Positions 25,970-35,182 of a DNA stretch of 64,000 bases are shown in pieces (position 1 is the stretch's first letter; every line of letters begins with the position of its first letter). This stretch comes from Lachnospiraceae bacterium (GTDB lineage: Bacteria; Bacillota; Clostridia; Lachnospirales; Lachnospiraceae). The position numbers and the translations under genes are program-made. The DNA is taken from assembly GCA_910575075.1 (NCBI GenBank), contig CAJTCY010000009.1, positions 113,768 through 177,767 of the forward strand, given 5' to 3'. Under the pieces are notes generated by a model. The model was not told the DNA's origin, did no database searches, and worked only from the letters and a program-made list of their open reading frames with translations.

Positions 25970-28044
25970 ATGATGTTGCATTTGCAAATAAAAATGCCAG
26001 ACCAGGAATGCCGATTGTCACTCAGATGGAAAACGGCAAATGGATGATGGTATATGAGGGAGTAGGTTCAAGTAATCCGATTACTTCTTTTGCCAAAATT
26101 GCGGATGACCCTTATAACTGGAATCCAACAGACCCAGGGCAGCCTCTTCCTGTATATAAAGGACAGGGAAGCGGTTCGCCATATGTGTACACCCTGAAGG
26201 ATGGCAGAGTAATTGCAAGTACAGGAACCCATCCTGAAATACTAATGAATACGAAAAAAGATGGAACAGGCGCATGGCTTACTTATGATGTCGGTGCTAT
26301 CGCTGGATATAACCGTTGTTATCTCCAGCTCTCAAGCGGGGAACTGTTGATAAACGGCAGCAAAGGATTTGACCAACAAAATAATTATATTTATGTGAAA
26401 TCAGTAGATGTGAATACAGAACTTCCAAAACTGGAAGATTTAGGACCACTGTATTATATTACCAGCAAAGCGAAAGAAGAAGTTCTCGGCATAGATGGAG
26501 GTTCCAATGCAAATGGTGCAAAAGCTGTGACCTGGACCAACGAGCGCAACTCAACAAATCAGATGTGGGTAACAGAGAAGCAGGAAGATGGAAGTTATAT
26601 TCTGAACAATTTTGCATCTAAGCGTCTGCTGACAGTCAAAGAAAATGGAACTTTGGTTCAGCTTGATCCTGTGACAGAGACAGGAGATGCACAGACGAGG
26701 CAGAGATGGATTCCTATAAAATTGAAAGATGGGTCTTTTGCATGGCAGAATAAGTCTAACGGACAGTATCTGAGTGCAGGAGATAATCATGCCTTGCTGC
26801 TGGCAGAAGAGATTGAGGGAGATGCCCAGGCATGGATGATGGATGGACTTAGTGATGTGACCGAAGAGTTTGGCAGCGATGTGGCGATACAGTACAGCAT
26901 TTCCTGCAGTGCAGAAAATGGAACCGTGAGCTCAGATAAGTCAGTTGTGGAGAAAGGCGGAAATGCAGTTATTACCATTGTTCCGGCAGAAGGCTATGTG
27001 ATCAAAGATGTGTTGATAAATGGAACTTCTGTAGGAGCTGTTGACACTTATACGATCAAAGATATTCAGGATAATATAACAGTGGTGGCTGAATTTGAAA
27101 AAATAGGAACATCTGTGGACAAATACAACGTTATCATAGAGCAGTCAGAAGGCGGAACTGTGAGCTCAGATAAGACAGAAGCAGCAAAAGGTGAGAGCGT
27201 GACCCTTACAATTACTCCTGCACAGGGCTATGTAATCAAAGACGTCTTAGTCAATGGAGCTTCTGTGGGTAAACGTAATACTTATACTGTTCAAAATATT
27301 TCTGCTAATGTGACGGTGAAAGCTGTCTTTGAGAAAGAGTCGCCAGGAACACCGGGAACAACGCCAGGAACACCAAATCCAGGAACACCAGATCCGGGAA
27401 TGACCGTTCCTACGCCTGGACAGATTGAGAACAATAACCCAGGCCTGCCCCAGGGAAATGCAGAAGAATCCAGGAATTCCAGTTTTGGCAAGCTGGCAGC
27501 ACGTGTTACAAAATCTGCAAAGACTTCTAACAAGCTGCAGTGGACGAAAGTAAAGGAAGCAGACGGATATATTGTACTGGGAAATAAATGCGGCAGAAAT
27601 AATAAATTTAAAACGGTAAAAGTAATCAACAAGAACAGTACGGTTTCCTTTACGCATAAGAAACTGAAAAAAGGAACTTATTATAAGTATATCGTACAGG
27701 CATATAAGATGGAAAACGGCAAGTTGAAGATTGTTGCCACTTCCAAGACCATCCATGCCGCCACCACAGGAGGCAAGGTTGGAAATGCTAAAGCTGTGAA
27801 GGTCAATAAGAGTAAAGTGACCCTTGCCAAGAAAGGTAAGAAATTCACCATCAAGGCAAAAGAAGTCAAGAAAGATAAGACCATCAAACGCCATCGTAAA
27901 GTTGCATTTGAGTCAAGCAATCCTAAGGTTGCGACGGTAAGCAGCAAGGGCGTGGTTACAGCAAAGAAAAAGGGAACCTGCTATATTTACGCATATGCGC
28001 AGAATGGCGTTTTCAAAAAAGTAAAAGTTACGGTAAAGAAATGA
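25954..28044 (+). CDS. 3' part of the frameshifted sialidase-fold surface protein
   Basis: Continues the second sialidase-fold module without a start of its own (the GTG at 25954 lies within the upstream frame and has no ribosome site). RPGMPIVTQMENGKWMMVYE matches RPGMPVVSQLADGRFMLTYE of the first module, which shows where the two frames join. Then a ricin-type lectin module, two divergent InlB-type repeats, a P-G-T linker and a Lys-rich Fn3-like/Big2-like end (27415-28041) nearly identical to that of the GH78 protein. With one extra G in the 25956-25960 run, one protein of about 1624 aa would result. Confidence 0.85.
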   Translation: MGAAVDDVAFANKNARPGMPIVTQMENGKWMMVYEGVGSSNPITSFAKIADDPYNWNPTDPGQPLPVYKGQGSGSPYVYTLKDGRVIASTGTHPEILMNTKKDGTGAWLTYDVGAIAGYNRCYLQLSSGELLINGSKGFDQQNNYIYVKSVDVNTELPKLEDLGPLYYITSKAKEEVLGIDGGSNANGAKAVTWTNERNSTNQMWVTEKQEDGSYILNNFASKRLLTVKENGTLVQLDPVTETGDAQTRQRWIPIKLKDGSFAWQNKSNGQYLSAGDNHALLLAEEIEGDAQAWMMDGLSDVTEEFGSDVAIQYSISCSAENGTVSSDKSVVEKGGNAVITIVPAEGYVIKDVLINGTSVGAVDTYTIKDIQDNITVVAEFEKIGTSVDKYNVIIEQSEGGTVSSDKTEAAKGESVTLTITPAQGYVIKDVLVNGASVGKRNTYTVQNISANVTVKAVFEKESPGTPGTTPGTPNPGTPDPGMTVPTPGQIENNNPGLPQGNAEESRNSSFGKLAARVTKSAKTSNKLQWTKVKEADGYIVLGNKCGRNNKFKTVKVINKNSTVSFTHKKLKKGTYYKYIVQAYKMENGKLKIVATSKTIHAATTGGKVGNAKAVKVNKSKVTLAKKGKKFTIKAKEVKKDKTIKRHRKVAFESSNPKVATVSSKGVVTAKKKGTCYIYAYAQNGVFKKVKVTVKK
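25956..25960 (+). other. G5 homopolymer at the frameshift point
   Basis: Five G bases. Six would read W-G-A-A-V-D-D-V and restore the conserved module; five read into TAG at 25967. Confidence 0.8.
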
Positions 28045-28053
28045 TGAAGCAAG

Positions 28054-28085
28054 ATGCCCCGGCAGTCAAATGCCGGGGCATTTAA
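28054..28085 (+). terminator. Rho-independent terminator
   Basis: ATGCCCCGGCA (28054-28064) pairs perfectly with TGCCGGGGCAT (28071-28081), with TTT following. It ends the surface-protein unit; the in-frame upward extension of the next gene starts inside it and is not coding. Confidence 0.85.
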
Positions 28086-28107
28086 AAATCAAATAAGGAG
28101 GAGAGCG

Positions 28108-30054
28108 ATGAGAGAATATCATGTTGCAAAAAATGGAAACGATTATGGGACAGGAAGCAAAGAAGAACCTTTTCTGACAATCTCCAAAGCGGCACAAAAG
28201 GCACAGTCGGGAGACAGGATCATTGTCCATGAAGGAGAATACCGGGAATGGGTGAAGCCACAAAACAGTGGGAACAGTTCGATCGAACGGATTGAGTATC
28301 TGGCAGCAGAAGGAGAAAGAGCAGTCATCAAAGGTTCTGAGCGGATTACAAACTGGGAACAGCTAGAGGGCAGTGTGTGGAAGGTGACCTTAGAAAATAC
28401 CTTATTTGGAGACTATAACCCTTATGCAGAACCTTTGGGCGGCGACTGGCTTATTTATCCAGCTGATAATTCCGTACATGCTGGAGAGGTGTATTTAAAT
28501 GGAAAATCTTTCTATGAGGCAAAATCCCTGGAAGAGGTCAAAGCTCCTGTACGCCGGGAATATGGAGTCAATCCGCCCTGGACCAAACATCCGGAGCCGC
28601 TGCTGCACCCGGAGGACACGGTATACCAGTGGTATGCAGAGGTGAGAGAACAGCAGACGGTGATCTATGCAAATTTCCAGGGGAAAAACCCCAATGAAGA
28701 ACTGACGGAAATTAACGTCAGAAAATGCTGTTTTTATCCAGATAAAACAGGCGTCAACTATATTACTCTGCGGGGATTTGAAATTGCCCAGGCGGCATGC
28801 CCCTGGACACCTCCCACAGCAGATCAGCCAGGCATGGCAGGACCCAACTGGAGCAAAGGCTGGATAATAGAAGATAATATTCTTCATGACGCCAAATGCA
28901 GTGCCATCAGCCTGGGAAAAGAAGCTTCTACCGGAGATAATTTCTGCACCAGGTTCCACAAAAAGCCGGGGTATCAGTATCAGATGGAAGCGGTATTCCT
29001 GGGCAGGCAGATCGGATGGAGCAAAGAGCGGATCGGCTCCCATATTGTCCGTAATAATGTAATTTATGACTGCGGACAGAACGGCATTGTGGGGCATATG
29101 GGATGCGCTTTCAGCACGATCAGCGGCAACCATATTTATAACATTGCCGTGAAACATGAATTTTTTGGCTATGAGATTGCAGGAATTAAACTTCATGCTG
29201 CGATTGACGTTCAAATTATCCACAATAATATTCATAACAGTACCCTGGGGACCTGGCTGGACTGGCAGGCACAGGGCACCAGGGTCAGCCGGAATCTCTA
29301 TTACAATAATGACAGGGATCTTATGGTGGAAGTGACACATGGTCCTTATCTGGTGGATAACAATATCTTTGCTTCGGAATACAATTTTGATAATATTGCC
29401 CAGGGCGGAGCTTATATCCAGAATCTCTGCTGCGGCAGCATGCGGCGGGAACCAGTGCCAGACCGCGCTACGCCATACCATTTTCCGCACAGCACAGAGG
29501 TGGCGGGCGTGGCGCTTGTCTACAGCGGGGATGACCGGATTTACGAGAATATTTTCCTGAAGGGAGACCAAACCTATACGGAGCAGTCCACCTACGGTAC
29601 GGAAGGATATCAGGGACATCTGACTTCCATCGAAGAATATATGGAGACGGTGGCTTCCCTGGGGAATGAAGACCATGAACAGTTCGCCAAAGTAAAACAG
29701 CCGGTGTATATCAACGACAATGCATATCTCAGAGGTGCAAAGCCGTTTGAACGGGAGGAGAATCCTTATGTCAGCAGCCATGATCCCAAGGTACGCATTG
29801 TAGAGGAAGGGACAGAGACGTATCTGGAAATGGAAGCAGAACAGGAAATGATTCAGATGCAGACAGTGCAATATGGAACCGAAAATCTTGGAATGCCCAG
29901 GATTACAGAGTCATTGTATGAAAATCCAGACACAAGCCCCTTCATTGCGGACCGGGATTATTATGGAAATTCCAGAGAAAATAAAGTGTTTGTGGGACCT
30001 TTTGCAGAATTAAAGGCTGGGAAAAACCGTTTTAAAGTTTGGGAGAGCAGGTAA
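28108..30054 (+). CDS. GH120 beta-xylosidase (right-handed beta-helix), cytoplasmic
   Basis: 648 aa from ATG 28108 (AAGGAGGAGAGCG upstream). From memory the sequence follows Thermoanaerobacterium saccharolyticum XylC (GH120) over its whole length: the EYHVAKNGND start, then PTADQPGMAGPNWSKGWIIE, AKCSAISLGKEA and the GIKLHAAIDVQI segment. The acidic pair Asp385 (in TWLDWQAQG) and Glu408 (in MVEVTHG) are 23 residues apart, the same spacing as the XylC nucleophile D382 and acid/base E405. No signal peptide, so it acts on imported xylo-oligosaccharides. It precedes the ABC importer, which has its own promoter. Confidence 0.9.
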   Translation: MREYHVAKNGNDYGTGSKEEPFLTISKAAQKAQSGDRIIVHEGEYREWVKPQNSGNSSIERIEYLAAEGERAVIKGSERITNWEQLEGSVWKVTLENTLFGDYNPYAEPLGGDWLIYPADNSVHAGEVYLNGKSFYEAKSLEEVKAPVRREYGVNPPWTKHPEPLLHPEDTVYQWYAEVREQQTVIYANFQGKNPNEELTEINVRKCCFYPDKTGVNYITLRGFEIAQAACPWTPPTADQPGMAGPNWSKGWIIEDNILHDAKCSAISLGKEASTGDNFCTRFHKKPGYQYQMEAVFLGRQIGWSKERIGSHIVRNNVIYDCGQNGIVGHMGCAFSTISGNHIYNIAVKHEFFGYEIAGIKLHAAIDVQIIHNNIHNSTLGTWLDWQAQGTRVSRNLYYNNDRDLMVEVTHGPYLVDNNIFASEYNFDNIAQGGAYIQNLCCGSMRREPVPDRATPYHFPHSTEVAGVALVYSGDDRIYENIFLKGDQTYTEQSTYGTEGYQGHLTSIEEYMETVASLGNEDHEQFAKVKQPVYINDNAYLRGAKPFEREENPYVSSHDPKVRIVEEGTETYLEMEAEQEMIQMQTVQYGTENLGMPRITESLYENPDTSPFIADRDYYGNSRENKVFVGPFAELKAGKNRFKVWESR

Positions 30055-30093
30055 GAATTTTATAGATTTTGGATAATTTATTAAATTCTACTT

Positions 30094-30122
30094 TTCGACA
30101 ATGGATGATAAGATAGTATCAT
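30094..30122 (+). promoter_or_regulatory. Probable promoter of the ABC importer operon
   Basis: TTCGAC (30094-30099), 17-bp spacer, TATCAT (30117-30122), 28 bp before the lipoprotein start. Moderate consensus match, compatible with activation by the two-component system encoded downstream. Confidence 0.45.
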
Positions 30123-30149
30123 CAAAAATGATCAGGAGGAGAAAGTGAA

Positions 30150-31553
30150 ATGAAAAAGAGAATGATGAGAATTGCCGCACTGGCAATGGCAGCCACCATG
30201 ACAATCTCTCTGGCGGCATGCGGAGACAAAGCAGATGACACTTCATCCAGCGGGAATGAAACAAAAACAGAAGCTGAAAGCGGAGCCGAGGATGCAGACA
30301 AGGAAGCAGCTAATGACGGAGCATCCGATGATGGGGCATCTGATGATGACAAGGTAATTACATATTGGAACATCGGAACCGAGGGTGCAGACAAAGAAGC
30401 TCTGGAGTATGCGGTAACTGAGTTCAACAAGAACACAGAATCTGGATATACCGTGGAAAATGTTCCCACACAGAATGATAAGTACAAGGAGAAGCTGGTA
30501 ATCGCAATGAGTTCCGGAGAGTGCCCGGATATGTATACAAGCTGGTCCGGCGGTCCTATGAATGAGTACATTGATTCTGGCTATGCACAGCCCTTGGATG
30601 ACCTGTATGAAGAATTCGGACTTAAAGACCAGTATATGGAGGCAGCTCTTGCACAGGCCACTTACAATGATAAGCTCTATGCGGTTCCTACCTATAATGT
30701 ATCTCTTGCAGGTATCTTCTATAATAAGGAGATGTTTGAAAAATTCAATTTGGAGGTTCCTACAACGGTATCCGAACTGGAAGCTGTGTGCGACGCCTTA
30801 AAGGCAGAGGGCATTACTCCTTTTGCACTTGCAAATGCGCCTAAGTGGACAGGATCTATGTACTTCCAGTGCCTGGCAACCAGAAAAGGCGGTTTGGAGC
30901 CTTTCCAGAAAGCAGTTGCCGGAGACGGTACGTTTGAAGATGAGTGCTTCCAGTATGCAGGTGAGAAGATTCAGGAATGGGTAGAGAAAGGATATTTCCC
31001 AGAAGGCGTGAACTCTTTAAGTGAGGATGACGGTCAGGCAAAACAGTTGATGTACCAGGAGACAGCGGGAATGCTTCTGTGCGGTTCCTGGTATACAGGA
31101 ACATTTTCCTCAGACAGTCCAGAATTCTATGAGAAGATCGGCTGGTTCTCCTTCCCGAAAGTAGATGATTCTGATGCGGACGCATCCATTCAGAACGGAA
31201 CCATCGGCGACCAGTTTGTTTCCTTTAACTGTACAGGAGACAAATTACATGCAGCATTTGAGTGTGCGACTTATTATACTTCTGACGGAGCAAAACAGCT
31301 TATGGTAGACGTAGGTAAAATTCCACCTACCAAAGATGCAGGAGATCTTATCACAGACGGTGTGACAAAACAGATTCTTGACGCTGCAACAAACGCTTCC
31401 GCCGTTCAGTTGTGGTATGACCAGTATCTCCCGCCAGCAGTGGCACAGGTACATCTTGATACCTGCCAGGAGATGTTCGGACTGACTATGAAACCGGACG
31501 AAGCAGGCAAGAAATTTGAAGAAGCCATGGAAGAATATCTTGCAGGAAAGTAA
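30150..31553 (+). CDS. Sugar ABC transporter substrate-binding lipoprotein (CUT1)
   Basis: 467 aa. Lipoprotein signal with lipobox SLAA-C (Cys about residue 24), then an acidic Ser/Asp-rich linker (about 28-66) and the solute-binding family 1 fold (VITYWNIGTEGADKEALEYA onward). AGGAGG ribosome site. It delivers an oligosaccharide, most likely xylo-oligosaccharides given the adjoining GH120 and GH43, to the two permeases downstream. No ATPase gene is present; CUT1 importers of this type usually share an MsmK-like ATPase encoded elsewhere. Confidence 0.93.
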   Translation: MKKRMMRIAALAMAATMTISLAACGDKADDTSSSGNETKTEAESGAEDADKEAANDGASDDGASDDDKVITYWNIGTEGADKEALEYAVTEFNKNTESGYTVENVPTQNDKYKEKLVIAMSSGECPDMYTSWSGGPMNEYIDSGYAQPLDDLYEEFGLKDQYMEAALAQATYNDKLYAVPTYNVSLAGIFYNKEMFEKFNLEVPTTVSELEAVCDALKAEGITPFALANAPKWTGSMYFQCLATRKGGLEPFQKAVAGDGTFEDECFQYAGEKIQEWVEKGYFPEGVNSLSEDDGQAKQLMYQETAGMLLCGSWYTGTFSSDSPEFYEKIGWFSFPKVDDSDADASIQNGTIGDQFVSFNCTGDKLHAAFECATYYTSDGAKQLMVDVGKIPPTKDAGDLITDGVTKQILDAATNASAVQLWYDQYLPPAVAQVHLDTCQEMFGLTMKPDEAGKKFEEAMEEYLAGK

Positions 31554-31561
31554 GACAGACA

Positions 31562-31593
31562 GAGCAGCCCAGGGTTTATCACTGAGGCTGCTC
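31562..31593 (+). terminator. Hairpin between binding protein and permease genes
   Basis: GAGCAGCC (31562-31569) pairs with GGCTGCTC (31586-31593) with only a weak T-tract. Such hairpins commonly reduce permease expression relative to binding protein, by partial termination or mRNA end protection. Confidence 0.6.
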
Positions 31594-31624
31594 TCCTTGA
31601 ATAAATGAAAGGAGAAGCTGGCAC

Positions 31625-32530
31625 ATGAAGAAAGGTGAAGTTTCGCTGGCAAAGAAACGCCAGAAAGATACCAACCGCGTTGCGGCAATCTTTTTGGCTC
31701 CAGTTGTGATATGTTTGATTGTTTATATCTTTTATCCCATTATTGAGACGTTCCGGGTCAGTATGCTCAATTGGAACGGCATTTCAACAGATCCGAAGTT
31801 TATTGGTCTGGATAACTGGGTAAAATTATTACAGGACGGAAAGTTCTGGACAGCGTTTTTGAATAATATCAAGGTGATGATTCTCTCTATCCTGATTCAG
31901 ATTCCGTTAGGGCTTGCGATGGCTACCTTTGTGGAATTTGCAGGGAAAAAGGCAACAATTTTTAAGATTTTGTGGTTTATCCCTATGCTGATGTCTTCTG
32001 TGGCAATCGGTTTTCTGTTTACCTATGCGCTTGCCACTAACGGAGGAATTATCAGCAGTATTTCCCAGCTTTTGGGAGGCGGTAATATAGACTTGCTGGG
32101 CAATCCCAAAACAGCTCTTTATACCGTAATCGGTGTTGTGGCATGGCAGTTTACCCCATTTTACATGGTGTACTGCGTGGCGGGCTATACCAACGTGTCA
32201 GAAGAAGTGTATGAGGCTTCTGTCATTGACGGGGCAAACAAGCGGCAGTATTTCTGGCATATCGCGCTGCCGCTGTTAAAACCAACCATTAAGAGCGCCG
32301 CCATCCTCTCTATGGTAGGTTCTCTGAAATATTTTGATCTGGTATACGTTATGACAGGCGGAGGTCCTGGGGATGCAACGGAATTGATGGCAACTTATAT
32401 GTATAAATTGTCCTTTGCCCAGTTTAATATGGGTTACGGATCAGCAGTGGCAGGAGGAATGTTTATATTGATCTCGCTGATTTCACTGCTGACGATGAAG
32501 GTACTGAACGGGAAAAAGGAGGATTACTAG
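31625..32530 (+). CDS. CUT1 sugar ABC transporter permease 1
   Basis: 301 aa, six predicted transmembrane helices; the coupling motif EVYEASVIDGANKRQYFWHI with the following P-L-L-K-P matches the EAA loop of MalF/UgpA-type permeases. Ribosome site AAAGGAG. Followed after 2 bp by the second permease. Confidence 0.93.
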   Translation: MKKGEVSLAKKRQKDTNRVAAIFLAPVVICLIVYIFYPIIETFRVSMLNWNGISTDPKFIGLDNWVKLLQDGKFWTAFLNNIKVMILSILIQIPLGLAMATFVEFAGKKATIFKILWFIPMLMSSVAIGFLFTYALATNGGIISSISQLLGGGNIDLLGNPKTALYTVIGVVAWQFTPFYMVYCVAGYTNVSEEVYEASVIDGANKRQYFWHIALPLLKPTIKSAAILSMVGSLKYFDLVYVMTGGGPGDATELMATYMYKLSFAQFNMGYGSAVAGGMFILISLISLLTMKVLNGKKEDY

Positions 32531-32532
32531 GT

Positions 32533-33384
32533 ATGGAACAAGAATATAGAAAAAACCGGATAAAAAGCAGAATATCCTGGGTAGTTGCGACCATACTTGC
32601 AGTCTTTGCGGCAGTGGTGGCAATTACACCATTTATCTTCATGGTTATGAATTCCTTCAAGGAGAAATTTGAGATGCTGACCAAGGGAGTCTTTGCCCTT
32701 CCGGAAAAGCTGAATTTTGCCAATTACCAGGAAGTTATAGAAGGTAATTTTTTAAAATATTTTCTCAACAGTGTGATCGTGCTGGTGGTTTCACTGGTAT
32801 TGCTGCTGATGATTTCAGCCTTTGCATCTTATCCTCTTTCCCGGTTTAAGTTTAAACTGAACGGATTTGTCTATGCTGTGATTGTGGCGTGCATGTCTAT
32901 TCCGGTACATATTACCCTGATTCCAATTTTCAAGATGTCTCAGAGTATGCATTTGTATGACAGCATTTGGGCGCTGATAGGTCCCTATGTAGCGATAAAT
33001 ATTCCAATTTCCGTATTTATCCTTACAAGCTTTATGCAGCAGATTCCCAAAGAGATTGAAGAAGCGGCCACCATTGACGGCTGCGGCAAGATACGGATTT
33101 TCTTCTCGGTGATTCTGCCTATGGCGAAACCTGGGCTTTCTACCCTTGCCATATACAACGGTGTAAATATGTGGAATGAATTTATTTTCGGATATACATT
33201 GACCCAGAGCCAGGCAAATCGTACACTACCTTTAGCAGTATGGGAATTTCAGGGGCAGTATTCCATGAATACACCTATGATTATGGCAGTGCTGACTCTG
33301 ACAGTTCTCCCCATGATTATCATGTTTATTTTTGCACAGGATAAACTGATCAAGGGTATGGCAGCAGGGGCAGTAAAAGGATAA
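32533..33384 (+). CDS. CUT1 sugar ABC transporter permease 2
   Basis: 283 aa, six predicted transmembrane helices; EAA loop EIEEAATIDGCGKIRIFFSV, then LPMAKPGLST as in MalG-type permeases. The ribosome site AAAGGAGG lies in the end of permease 1. Forms the translocation pore with permease 1. Confidence 0.93.
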   Translation: MEQEYRKNRIKSRISWVVATILAVFAAVVAITPFIFMVMNSFKEKFEMLTKGVFALPEKLNFANYQEVIEGNFLKYFLNSVIVLVVSLVLLLMISAFASYPLSRFKFKLNGFVYAVIVACMSIPVHITLIPIFKMSQSMHLYDSIWALIGPYVAINIPISVFILTSFMQQIPKEIEEAATIDGCGKIRIFFSVILPMAKPGLSTLAIYNGVNMWNEFIFGYTLTQSQANRTLPLAVWEFQGQYSMNTPMIMAVLTLTVLPMIIMFIFAQDKLIKGMAAGAVKG

Positions 33385-33403
33385 CAGACAGGAGGCCGCT
33401 GAT

Positions 33404-35182
33404 ATGAAATTATGGGGACAGATGAACAGTTGGAATTTGAAAAAAAAGATTACGTTTTTTCTCACGCTTATTATGCTGATGACATCGGTTATTATTATGG
33501 TACTGTCCACGGTTTCGGCGGCTTATTATATGACCAGGCAGGCAAGAGATTTGGCGAAGGCGCAGCTTGGAACCATAGTCTCCAGTTATGATGATACGCT
33601 CAAACAGTATGGGGATCTTGCCATAGCCATGGTGATTGAGGATAATGTGCAGAAATACTGCAAGAGTCCCTGTGAGTCTGGCAGGGAATATGAGATAGAG
33701 TCAGGGATTGTATATAATTATCTCAACAATATGCTGAATGTCAGAAGCAACCTCAACTTTGCGGTTGTGGAAAAAGAGCAGAGCCATCGCTATGTCTATA
33801 AAGGAAATACCAGCGTAGTAGATGCGAAGTTTGATATGATGTATCAGAAGGACTATAAAGAGAGCCTTCCGGCCAAAAAAGGAAGTTCTGTGAAATTCAG
33901 TTTTGGCAGCAACTACTTTCGGGACGGGAGGTATACATTGACGCTGTACCATCCCATTTACTCTACAGAGACCATTAATGAACGGCTGGGAATGCTGGTG
34001 CTGAACCTGGGAGACAGTCTGGTAGAGCAGCTTCATGAGGACGGTCTCGGACAGATGGATTCAGAGCTGTTTTTGGTGGACTGCAAGGGTGAGATTGTAT
34101 CGATTTCCAATCAGGAAAGGATTGGGGAGCAGGTTTCTTATGCAGAAAAAATTCAGGACGGCAGCGGAAGTTTTCAGGAACAGGGAATTTTGATTAATTA
34201 TCAAAAGGTGGGGAAATGGAATTATTATCTCATCAATGAAATTCCCATTTTTGAGATTTACAAGGACAGCGTGAAGGCGATGGTACTGCTGTTGGCAGTA
34301 TCTTTAGGCATGACGGCGGTTTCCATCATTTTTTTAAGGAAAATGATCAATTCTTTTTACGAACCGATGAACCGGGTGGTAATTACCATGGAAGGAGTGT
34401 CGGAAGGAAAACTGGATGAGAGAATTGATATGACAAGTATGGATGCGGACAGCAGAAAACTGGCAGAAGGCTTCAACAGCATGATGGACAGAATAGATAT
34501 GCTGATGGAGCAGGTCAAATTGGAGCAGCATCAACTGGAGCAGATCAGTTTTAACGCTCTCTATGCGCAGATTAAACCTCACTTTCTGTACAACACTCTG
34601 GAGTGCATTCACTGGCAGGCAGTAGCGGACGGAAATAAGGAAATATCTGTGATGGTGAAAGCCATGGCGCAATATTACCGGGTATGCTTAAGCAGGGGCA
34701 AAGAGCTGATTGCCCTGGAGCAGGAGCTGGAGCATATTCGTTCCTATCTGGTAATTCAGAACATGCGCTATGACAATATTATTGATTTGGAAGACGGTAT
34801 TCCCGAAGGGTTCTACAGTGTGAAAATTCCTAAGATGACATTGCAGCCTCTGGTGGAGAATGCCATTTATCATGGCATCCGTATCAAGGAAGGGGGCAAA
34901 GGGAAAATTATCCTTAAAATTCAGAGAAAAGGAGAGGATGTGTACCTGTATCTGCAGGACAGCGGTTCTGGAATGACACAGAGAGAAATTGATGAGATGA
35001 ACCAGTCTCTGTCCCAGTATGACGAGACTTTTGGATATGGAGTGCGGAATGTGAATAAGCGGATAGAATTGATGTTCGGAAAGGGCTATGGCTTGTGTTA
35101 CTTTAGAAACGAACATGGCGGCGTGACGGTGGAAATCCACTTGCCGTTCGATGTGGCGGCTGAGGACAAGGGGGTTATGTAA
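33404..35182 (+). CDS. Sensor histidine kinase (YesM type)
   Basis: 592 aa. TM1 at about 20-45, an extracytoplasmic sensor region (about 46-285), TM2 at about 290-312 and a HAMP-like linker (about 315-368). The His-kinase motif is LYAQIKPHFLYNTLECIHWQ (phospho-His about residue 392), with the N-box VENAIYHGI and G-box DSGSGM of the ATPase domain near 490-530. It pairs with the directly adjacent response regulator (TAA-ATG with no gap) and probably senses extracellular oligosaccharide, perhaps through the binding protein. Confidence 0.93.
   Translation: MKLWGQMNSWNLKKKITFFLTLIMLMTSVIIMVLSTVSAAYYMTRQARDLAKAQLGTIVSSYDDTLKQYGDLAIAMVIEDNVQKYCKSPCESGREYEIESGIVYNYLNNMLNVRSNLNFAVVEKEQSHRYVYKGNTSVVDAKFDMMYQKDYKESLPAKKGSSVKFSFGSNYFRDGRYTLTLYHPIYSTETINERLGMLVLNLGDSLVEQLHEDGLGQMDSELFLVDCKGEIVSISNQERIGEQVSYAEKIQDGSGSFQEQGILINYQKVGKWNYYLINEIPIFEIYKDSVKAMVLLLAVSLGMTAVSIIFLRKMINSFYEPMNRVVITMEGVSEGKLDERIDMTSMDADSRKLAEGFNSMMDRIDMLMEQVKLEQHQLEQISFNALYAQIKPHFLYNTLECIHWQAVADGNKEISVMVKAMAQYYRVCLSRGKELIALEQELEHIRSYLVIQNMRYDNIIDLEDGIPEGFYSVKIPKMTLQPLVENAIYHGIRIKEGGKGKIILKIQRKGEDVYLYLQDSGSGMTQREIDEMNQSLSQYDETFGYGVRNVNKRIELMFGKGYGLCYFRNEHGGVTVEIHLPFDVAAEDKGVM

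Noticed and set aside
28495..29871. Minus-strand open frame of 458 codons within the GH120 gene
   Set aside because: Antisense shadow of a conserved GH120 enzyme.
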